Positions 56,392 through 64,000 of a stretch of DNA of 64,000 nt are shown one piece after another (position 1 is the stretch's first letter; the number at the start of each line of letters is the position of its first letter). The position numbers and the translations under genes were made by a program. Origin of the DNA: Thalassia testudinum (taxonomy: Eukaryota; Streptophyta; Magnoliopsida; Alismatales; Hydrocharitaceae); assembly GCA_037157565.1 (NCBI GenBank), contig JAZHRO010000012.1, forward strand, positions 54,799,501 through 54,863,500. Reading direction: 5' to 3'. The notes beneath the pieces are model-generated. The model was not told where the DNA came from. It worked only from the letters and a program-made list of their open reading frames with translations, and did not search any database.

Positions 56392-57878
56392 TACCCCCAT
56401 GCCTATCTTGTGCTAGTCCCTAGCAAAACTGTATGCTATTTATAAAAGAATCAGGTTGGATTATTTGAGCATGAGTTATTTTCAATCATTAAGAAAATAT
56501 TTACTTAGGATCTGAACTTTCAAAGACACAACAGTTCCTAGGTGTCTGCCAAAATGCAGACTGCCTCAAGCCCTCGCCTTATTCAAAGAAAATTTTCTTT
56601 TTCTCTTTTTCTTCTTTTCTAATTTTTTTTGGATTTTCGATTTTTAGGGTTTAAGAGTAGCTTTCTACGGCCATTCAACTCACCCAAGATTTGATGAGAA
56701 CCCTAAGTTCTAAGCATCTTATTGTGAATGTGATAAACTCGTTGACTGGTAGTAAAAATGGATTTCGGATTTCTATGCCTCTAGGTGACCTTAAAAAGAA
56801 AATTCTGCCTAAAGGTATATCTTTATAATCGGTAGCTTTCTCCCTACTTTTATTTACGGGGTCAACACAAGGGTGAATCCAGTATATATCTTCCCGACTT
56901 ATTCTACTTCTCTACTTCTTCCTAAGTGTTTTGGGAATTTTCAGTGCATTTATTGAGCTGGGTTCCGGACAACCGGTCGATGAGCTGTTACCACTGATAA
57001 CTTGCCAGCCATACTCGTGCAGCGAAGTGTGGATTATTTCTTTTATTTTCTTCTTCTTTTCTACTTTTCTTTTTCTTTTCTTTTTGACTTTCTTTTTCTC
57101 TCTCTTTTTTTTTTTAAGTAGGTGGCTTCCCTGGTCTAAGATTTACCTAAAGGCAGCAAAAAGAGAATGGTCTAGTGACTGGGCTCTGGACAACCTACCT
57201 ATGGGCTGTTACCCATGATAACTTGCCAGCCATATAACCCTAGAAGGTTCATTAGCTACCCAATTTTCGTTAAAATCGTCGAACAACGAGTCAGTGCAAA
57301 GAAAGTGTGTAGATGCTTAAAACTCAAAGTTCCCTCAAATCAGAGGGCGGGTTGATAAGTCGTGTACTTATCACCCAAACTTATTTACTTCAATTACAAT
57401 AGAATTAAGATTGGCAAGGCATCGAAAAACAAATCCACATTTTAGTGGATACACGGGCCGATTAAGTCCAAAGACTTGAAGGGTCTTTGTGTTCAGATCC
57501 TAATGTAATATTTCGTAAGATTGAAAAGTCCTAATGTCCAACTATTCCTTCCTAATTCATTTTTTCTATGTATAAATAAGAAGAGAAAAATAATTTACAT
57601 GAATTTCACAAAGTTGACCAAATGATTCAAAAATGAATCCACCCCCCCATGCCTAGCTGATGTAATGTCCACATTGAGAAAGAGACATGAAAGAAAGGGT
57701 AGAGTATGAAAGATGTCACCTGAATATGAAGCTCGTTTCAGCTTTGTGTCATATGTACAACTGCTGAGTTTAATGCTGTCAGCTAGGCGAAGTCCAGCCA
57801 AAGAAGTCACAGAATGGCTAGAGCAACTATGTCTGAGACGGGTTCTGGAAGAGTACGGTCAATAACAGGCTTCAGACG
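56392..57878 (-). other. Non-coding 3' region of element P
   Basis: It starts (minus-strand end) with the polypurine tract, TACCCCCATGCC on the plus strand. It contains a strong pyrimidine run on plus (57035-57115), a perfect hairpin TGATAAGT/ACTTATCA (57353-57373) and an internal CACCCCCCCATGCCTAG (57642-57658). No gene supported. Confidence 0.78.
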
Positions 57879-58850
57879 TTAGCTGTTGACTTTAAATGTG
57901 TTACCCATCTTTGGGTCAGAAATCTGAATGGCTCCATTTGAAAAAATCTGGTCAATTATGAATGGGCCATTCCATTTAGATCTAAGTTTGCCAGGGAAGA
58001 GCTTAAGTCTAGAATTGAATAACCAGTCTTTCTGGTTCCGCTCAAAACTCTTGCGGGAAATCAATTGATCATGTAGAGCTTTGGTCTGAACCTTGTAGAT
58101 CATGGCATTCTCGTATGCATCATTTCTAAGCTCTTCCAACTCAGATAGTTGGAGTTTCCTGGTCTTCCCAGCTAAATTCAGATCTAAATTGCATTGTTTG
58201 ATTGCCCAAAATGCCCTATGTTCAATCTCTACGGGTAGATGGCATGCCTTCCTATACAGCAAACAAAATGGAGACATGCTGATGGGCATTTTACACGCAG
58301 TACGGTAGGCCTAAAGAGCGTCCTCAAGCTTTTGAGTCTAGTCTTTGCGATCAGGCCTAACCGTTTTCTACAGAATGTTCTTGATCTCTCGATTGGAAAT
58401 CTCGACTTATCCATTTGTCTGGGGATGGTAAGGTGTGGAAATTTGGTGATTAACCCCGTATTTGGCCAACAAATTCCGGAATTGGGCATTAGTAAAATGA
58501 ATGCCACCATCACTGATGATGGCCCTAGAAATCCCAAACCTGCTGAAGATATTTTTCTTGACAAAATCGATGACAACCTTGTGGTCATTGGTTCGGGTGG
58601 GAATCGCCTCAATCCATTTGGACACATAATCAATAGTAACAAGAATGTACTGATGTCCAAATGAAGGGAGAAAGGGTCCCATGAAATGGATGCCCCAAAC
58701 ATCAAAAATTTTGATAGGAAGAATTGGGTTTAGGGGCATCATATCTCTCTTATTTATGCTCCCAAGTGCCTGACATCGAGAACATGACCTTGAGAAATCC
58801 TAGGAATCCTTAAATAAAGACGGCCAATAGAAGCCAGATTGCAAGATTTT
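57879..58850 (-). pseudogene. Element P integrase
   Basis: Two minus-strand frames. Positions 58407-58742 hold the core start, DVWGIHFMGPF, DYVSKWIEAIPTRTNDHKVV and ISDGGIHFTNAQF...TPYHPQTNG. The first catalytic residue, Asp in GIDFMGPF of A and O, is His here (codon 58686-58688). After stops, 57879-58289 give SPFCLLYRKACHLPVEIEHRAFWAIKQCNLDL, ELRNDAYENA and the C-terminal part SRLKLFPGKLRSKWNGPF, ending MGNTFKVNS. Zinc-finger remnants (HAFACGGHFSGKKT) lie at about 58850-58910. Inactive by the His change alone. Confidence 0.85.
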
Positions 58851-58940
58851 TACAGCCGTCTTTTTCCCAGAGAAATGTCCACCACACGCAAATGCATGGT
58901 AGAACTCGAGTATACTGCTAAATTCACTCTCTGATACACA

Positions 58941-60196
58941 TCAGCAAATAATCTGATCAGAGCCGATGCAATACAGTTCAGGGTCCTCCCAGAAGTAGTA
59001 TTTGGCCTCAGATTTGAGTCTATCCCGTTGTTGCTTGGTCCAATCCTGGGGGATTTGACCAACGGCCAAATAGTTAACAATGTTAGCAAACCACGAGGTG
59101 TGGACACCTGAAACTGTAAGAATAGCTTCGTCCAGAAAAGTGTCAATAATTAGAATGTCCAGACGAGAAGAATCATCTAGGAGTCTCGACAAATGATCCA
59201 CCACCACATTTTGTACCACAATTTTATCCTTGATTTCAAGATCAAATTCTTGAAGTGAAAGAATCCAACAAATAAGCCAGGGTTTGGCATCCTTTTCGGC
59301 CAAGAGATGTCTTACGGCCGAGTGGTTGGTATAGATAATAACATGAGACCCTAAGAGATAAGCCCTGAATTTTTCCAAAGCGAACACTACAGCTAATAAT
59401 TCCTTTTCAGTAACAGTGTAATTCCTCTGGGCTTCACCTAGAGTTTTACTAGTGTAGTAGATGACAGAGGGCTTTCTATCAATTTTCTGACCCAAGACAG
59501 CCACGACCGCGTAATCAAAACCGTCGGTCATGATCTCAAAAGGGACTGTCCAAATTGGTGGTTGCAATATTGGAGCACAGGTAACTGTCGTTTTAAGGAA
59601 ATCAAATGCCTTTCAGCATGATTCGTTGAAAACAAACGACATTTCTTTGGCAAGAAGATTACTCAGGGGACGAGCAACCTTCGAGAAATCCTTGATGAAT
59701 TTTCGATAGAATCCCACATGACCAAGAAATGATCGAATTTTTTTAACAGATGTGGGATGAGGAAGTTTAGCGATAGCATCAACCTTAGCTTTATCCACTT
59801 CGATTCCCCATTCAGAGATTACATGACCCAAAACGATGCCTTCTTGGGTCATGAAATGACTCTTTTCCCAGCTAAGGACCAATCGTGTTTTAATACATCG
59901 CTTAAGAATCATTTCCAGATTAGCCAAACAAGAATCAAACGATTCTTCGAAAATAGAGAATCATCCATGAAGACTTTCATAAACTCTCCCACCATGTGAG
60001 AGAATATGGCTAACATACACCTTTGAAAAGTCGCAAATGCATTGCATAAATCGAAAGGCATCCTATGGAAAGCAAAGGTTCCGTAAAGACAGGTGAAAGT
60101 AGTTTTTTCCTGATCCTCGAGATGGATAGGAACTTGGTTGTATCCCGAGTAGCCATCAAGAAAACAGAAGTACTTCTGCCCGGCTAGTCTTTCCAA
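58941..60196 (-). pseudogene. Element P RT palm, RNase H and linker
   Basis: Minus strand: YFCFLDGYSGYNQVPIHLEDQEKTTFTC, MPFDLCNAFATFQRCM and catalytic FMDD (59960-59971) in the first frame; a frameshift follows at once. Positions 59613-59927 carry KRCIKTRLVLSWEKSHFMTQEGIVLGHVISEWGIEVDKAK and FLGHVGFYRKFIKDFSKVARPL, up to a stop. Positions 58941-59567 carry RNase H ([44 protein letters not shown]) and the linker VVVDHLSRLLDD...KYYFWEDPELYCIGSDQ. In FEIMTDGFDYA the sites are MTDGFD where A has MCDASD. Confidence 0.86.
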
Positions 60197-60260
60197 GATT
60201 TGAACAATGAAAGGCAGGGGAAAATGATCCTTTTTAGTGGTTGTGTTCAGCTTCCTGTAA

Positions 60261-60875
60261 TCAATACAAACCCTCCAAGAGGAAGCTGAGCGTGTTGTGA
60301 TAGATTCTCCTCTCGTTAGTCACAATGGTAATCTCGACTTTCTTCGGAACAATCTGCACAGGACTTACCCAAGGACTATTAGAGATTGCATAAATAATTC
60401 CTGCATCGAGCCATGTAATGCTTTCCTTTTTGACCACTTCTCTCATATTTGGATTTAATCTCCTCTGCATCTGGCGAGAAGGGCAGGATCCATCTTCCAA
60501 GAATATTCTATGATTGCAGTAAGATGGCTTGATCCCCCTGAGGTCATGAATGGTCCAACTAATTGCCTCCTTATGTTCCTTCAGGACCTTGATCAATTTA
60601 ATCTCTTGCTCCTTTGTTAATTTAGCACTGATAATCACAGGGAGTGTCTTCTGAGGTCCTAAAAATTGATATTTCAAATTCTCAGGCAATGGTTTCAGTT
60701 CAAGCTGGGGTGGGTTGATGATTGATGGTAAGGAAGATGCTGAAGACTCAACAAGAGGAAGAGGTTGTGAGTGAACAAAATCAATAACCTCTTCGGAAGA
60801 TGGTAGGTCTGCCATAGAGGGTTGCGGGTCGAATTTGTCATCAAAGGAGGAACTTTCAATTGAAGAAACCATCAA
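60261..60875 (-). pseudogene. Element P RT, N-terminal part
   Basis: This 204-residue frame runs from an acidic Ser-rich lead to QLELKPLPENLKYQFLGPQKTLPVIISAKLTKEQE, HKEAISWTIHDLRGIKPSYCNHRIFLEDG, MQRRLNPNMREVVKKESITWLDAGIIYAISNSPWVSPVQIVPKK. It then loses frame (ITIVTNERRIYHNTLS). The order and motifs match 18661-19100 plus 32162-32290 of A. The preceding protease frame ends 45 bases upstream, so only one stop separates protease and RT. Confidence 0.86.
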
Positions 60876-60920
60876 ACAAGTTTCATTATCTTCATTATCC
60901 TCCTCAAGTTCCTTAATAAA

Positions 60921-61583
60921 TCAACAATCCTCAAATTTATTGAATGCCTTAAAAATATCCAATTTCATTCGTTGATCCCCAAAGGTGATTTCCATGCTAC
61001 CGCTTTCACAATTAATGTTGGCCTTAGTGGTAGCCAAGAACGGACGCCCCAGAATGATGGGCGTGTTCCTCAGATTTTCAGGTACATCTATGTCAAGGAC
61101 AAGGAAATCTACAGGAAAATAGAAATCCTTGACCTTAACTATAACATCTTCAATAATGCCTTGAGGATTTGTGATCGAGCAGTCTGCTAACTGTAGCGTT
61201 ACTGAAGTTGGCCAAAGTTCACCTAATCCAAACTTCTCGTAAAGAGAAGTCAGAATTAGGTTGATGGATGCACCTAGATCCATAAGTGCTCTATTAAATG
61301 TGTAATCTCCGATGACACAAGAAATCAACGAAAAACCTGGATCTCTCTTTTTCTGAGGGAGGTGGTGCAAGATAACAGAACTAGCCTGCTTGGAGAGTAC
61401 CACCTTCCTCAGAACAAATTCTCTCGACTTACGCTTTTGTGTACATAAATCCTTTAAAAATCTTGCGTAAGCCGGTATATGCTTGATAGCATCGAGGAGC
61501 GGGATATTGATCTCAACATTCCTAAATAGATTCAGAAGGTCCTCATTGCTATCAACAGACTTCTTCTTCTTTGATCTGATCAA
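60921..61583 (-). pseudogene. Element P aspartic protease region
   Basis: A 220-residue open stretch of the polyprotein. NVEINIPLLDAIKHIPAYARFLKDLCTQKRK (residues about 22-55) precedes the retropepsin: RALMDLGASINLILTSLYEKFGLGEL with active-site D-L-G-A, then VTLQLADCSITNPQGIIEDVIVKVKDFYFPVDFLVLDID and PIILGRPFLATTKANINCESGSMEITFGDQRMKLDIF. It is the most complete protease of the three Athila-like elements. It ends at a stop after KFEDC. Confidence 0.86.
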
Positions 61584-61639
61584 GGCTTCAGGAAAAAGAA
61601 CATGAGTCAGATCTTTGGAATCAGTTCCTGAGCCTTAAT

Positions 61640-62601
61640 TTCTCCTCCAGAATTCTCCTCTCTCTCCTCTGGTCCATCAGGATTCAGTAGATCAGAACAG
61701 TGTGGTTGTGGATCCTGAGTCTACTTACCACTCCTCAAGGTGACAGAATTTGCAGATGCATAAGAGTTTAGGTCTTGGGGAGGGTTAGGAAAGATTGGAG
61801 AGGCTTGATTAGCCAAAAATTATTGATTTGCAGAAGAAGAAGAGGAGGAACCCGGCTCAACCACCTGAGCATGTGCGTGTGGGTCCCTCTGATTTCCGTA
61901 CCCATGGGCTTGGTTGCCCGAATTCAAGATATTTCGCAGGTTGGGTACAGGTTGGGATGATAGAGATCCGAGTTGACGAGAGTTAGCAATGAGCCCAGTC
62001 TGCAAGTTTTCCAGCAAGGTTTTCATTTGCTGCATGAGTTGGAGCATGGATACTTGCATCTCTACCATTTGTCGGTTCAAATCAGCCTGCCCTGCGGGTT
62101 GATGGGTATTCCAAGTTGGCTGATTGACCTGATTTGGAGGCAATTGAGTATATACATGACCCTAACCCATTGGTCATTGTGGAGCATAGTTGCCAGGTCA
62201 GAATTGGGTCTGTTGCCCTAGGTTTTTCCAAGAGAAGTTAGGGTGGTTTCTCCAACACGGATTATAAGCATTAGAGTAAGAGTTGGATCTAACATTCTCT
62301 TGTACAGCATAGACATCCTCATAGGGTGAGGATGGAGAGAAAGAAAGGGAAGGATCAGAAAAACTGGGATCAAAGGCCCCAATTTGGAACCCGTGGGGTT
62401 CTGAAAAATGCTGACTCACAGGTTGAGCCGCATCAAGTTGATTCACGAACTCCCGTCCAGAAGGAGCTCGTGAAGAATGGAATCCCAAATTTTGGGATTA
62501 AGTGGATCGAGAATTATTCATAGAATTTCCAGCCATCCACTCTTCAATTATCTTAGCAACCAAGTCCACCTTGTCAAGTTTGCTACAAATCAATTCCATA
62601 T
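61640..62601 (-). pseudogene. Element P gag, C-terminal half
   Basis: From 62601 down: NMELICSKLDKVDLVAKIIEEWMAG, a Ser/Pro-rich stretch, the Athila signature YNPCWRNHPNFSWKNLGQ (about 62260-62210), stops near 62195 and 62160, then a Gln-rich helical part RQMVEMQVSMLQLMQQMKTLLENLQTGL (61820-62143) and SANSVTLRSGK. The beginning of gag is missing because LTR C3 starts at 62602. Confidence 0.82.
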
Positions 62602-63495
62602 TGACCGAGTCGATCTTTCGCTTTTAAGTCGTTTGTAGTTTAATGTGGTGCAAAAAATCGACTAATCAATTTTTAACAAGAAATAACCACTCGCAGAGGA
62701 GCGGGTCGTTTCCACAGGGAGACAATAACGTATTAAAATTCGCGCCACTTAAAAATGTTTGTTCGGAGTCAATTTGGACAAGAACCAAGCCAAGATTGCC
62801 TTTAGATTAAGGTTTAAGCAAGAAATAATGCTGAAATGGCAATTATGAGAAACTACAGGATATTTTCCGCAATGCAGAGTGAATAGAATATGAATAAAAT
62901 CTGGCAATGGCAGAAAATGTAAATTTTAATCAACGTTTTACTGTACCAAAACAGGGGAATTGTTCCCCGTTGTCTTGCGCGACGAGGAGCCGATGGCTGG
63001 GCGCGGGAAGCTCGGAGGAGGTCCCTTGGATCAAGGGCTTCGAATCGGTGGTGGCGGCGAGTCGCACGGCGGTCGGAGGTGGGCGGTCTGCAGATGGCTG
63101 TGCATGGGCGCGCGGAGGGTCTGCTGAGGGCGCTGGCACGCGGAGGAGTGGCTGCGGTGGTCTGCAGGCGCGGGGAAGAGGGCGTGTGTAGTGAGGCGTG
63201 CGCGGGACTGCTGGCGAGAGGGCGTAGGGGGGTGGTTCTGCAGGTGCTGTTGCAGATGGTGGGGCGCGCACTGCAGTCGGTGCGGGAAGGTGCTGCGGGT
63301 GGACTTCAGACGGGTGCGCCGGTGGTTGCGCGTGGAGATGGTGAAGGCTGCAGGCGCAGGGAAGGTGGCGTGAGCAGGCGTGAGGGCTGGAGGTTGTGCA
63401 TGCCTTGCATGCGGTTGGAGATGAGCGGGCTGCTGCGGCGTGGGTGGTGGAAGTGAAGTGAGAGGACGGAGATTGCTGCTAGAGTGGGGGTGGAC

Positions 63496-63530
63496 TTCAG
63501 ACGTCCGGGAAATTTCCCGGACGTCTTAAG
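63496..63530. repeat. Inverted AGACGTC pair in LTR C3
   Basis: TTCAGACGTCCGGGAAA and TTTCCCGGACGTCTTAAG are inverted arms with almost no loop. This is the C3 version of the pair at 1094-1125. Confidence 0.85.
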
Positions 63531-63784
63531 TGACTGAAAGGGTGATTGCACAGTGGCTCGGCGGTGGTGGTTGGTGACGACGGCGAGGGAGATGCACGCT
63601 GATGTGCTCACGGTAATGCGGGCGAGCTCCGGATGGCGGTGTGGCCTGTCACACCACACGCCCACGGTGGTGGAGACTCGCCGCCACGGTAGAGGCCGGC
63701 AGTGTGGAGTGGAAGAGAGAGGTTCTCTCTGCACAGTGGTGGGTCGGTGGCGGAGGCCTCCTGAGCTCGGCTGCCTCCGTGCTC

Positions 63785-63792
63785 CTTTTATA
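63785..63792 (-). promoter_or_regulatory. TATA box of LTR C3
   Basis: TATAAAAG on the minus strand (CTTTTATA on plus), matching the LTR's orientation. Confidence 0.55.
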
Positions 63793-64000
63793 GTGTCTTG
63801 AACAATTTTGAAATCAGCCGCCGACCAAATCCACCACATCCGCTCCCCCTTGAATGGCTTCATCACTGCAGCAGTCGGGCGTTGGAGCGGCAGCCAGCCG
63901 TTCTGAAAGAAGACGAATAAAGAAAATATTATTAAAATATTAAGGTTATTTATGTATAGGCCCTCAACTTCTATGTTAATAAAAACAATATACCTAATTG

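Larger units (their letters stand above)
54694..64000 (-). mobile_element. Element P: Athila-like Ty3/gypsy element (minus, 5' part outside the window)
   Basis: Read on the minus strand: gag (62601 down to about 61640), protease, RT, RNase H, integrase (to 57879), a 1.5 kb 3' region, a polypurine tract (56392-56413 reversed) and 3' LTR (54694-56391). Its gag is interrupted at 62602 by LTR C3, which fills the rest of the window. It has the best-preserved protease and RT lead-in of the gypsy elements here, but still carries frameshifts, stops and a changed integrase residue. Confidence 0.86.
62602..64000 (-). mobile_element. LTR C3 (minus), incomplete at the window edge
   Basis: It begins TGACCGAGTCGATC inside the gag of P. 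It shares with C1 and C2 the start, CGACTAATCAA, AATAACCACTCGCAGAGGAGCGGGTCG and CACAGGGAG. It has the same inverted AGACGTC pair as C1 (63496-63530) and a minus-strand TATAAAAG (63785-63792). It is GC-rich at 62970-63480, which produces long frames without recognisable domains. Whether it is a solo LTR or the 3' LTR of a full element cannot be told. Its left flank CATAT would be the target duplication. Confidence 0.78.

Noticed and set aside
62907..63866. Overlapping long frames on both strands (for example 63306-63866 minus)
   Set aside because: GC-rich LTR C3 sequence with few stop codons by chance; no motif, and overlapping frames on both strands.

Overview
This window is a plant repeat landscape. 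I find no host gene, rRNA, tRNA or CRISPR array, and nearly every base can be placed in a long terminal repeat (LTR) retrotransposon. A plant source, most likely a flowering plant, is indicated by Athila-type Ty3/gypsy pol sequences with tRNA-Asp primer sites (TGGCGCCGTTGCCGGGGA) and by a SIRE-type Ty1/copia element with an initiator-Met primer site (TGGTATCAGAGC). The species cannot be read from the sequence.

Layout, outermost first (letters are my own labels). Q is an older plus-strand Athila-like element of which only an RT scrap remains (2-120). O is a minus-strand Athila-like element inserted in Q. Its 3' LTR is 121-1743 and its body lies in three pieces: 1744-5301, 41881-44764 and 54597-54693. 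A is a plus-strand Athila-like element (5302-41880, target duplication TCGGG) inserted in the RT of O. B is a plus-strand non-autonomous relative (44765-54596, duplication GTTCT) inserted in the gag of O. P is a minus-strand Athila-like element whose 3' LTR (54694-56391) also sits in the gag of O and whose body runs to 62601. There it is cut by another minus-strand LTR, C3 (62602 to the window end).

Element A is itself heavily invaded. Its 5' LTR holds solo LTR X (6426-10860), which holds solo LTR Y (8035-10211), and separately the chromovirus-like LTR Z (11115-13760). Its RT is split by LTR C2 (19101-32158), which contains a complete SIRE-like copia element, S (20433-31492, duplication AGGTG). 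Its 3' LTR holds a solo LTR of the B family (38418-41148). The chain Q>O>A>C2>S is five levels deep.

How the parts relate: A, O and P encode gag, protease, RT/RNase H and integrase, all broken by stops, frameshifts or insertions. B has the LTRs, primer site, leader and 3' region of the A family, but an uninterrupted 543-codon reading frame of unknown function replaces gag-pol almost exactly, so it probably depended on an A-type partner. S has an intact gag, a damaged pol and a third reading frame downstream of pol.

The features least explained by known families are: the B reading frame; a short hairpin at the 5' end of every Athila-like LTR whose stem sequence changes while its pairing is kept; a palindromic AGACGTCT motif shared by copia and gypsy LTRs; and a duplicated polypurine-tract motif inside the 3' regions of A, B, O and P.
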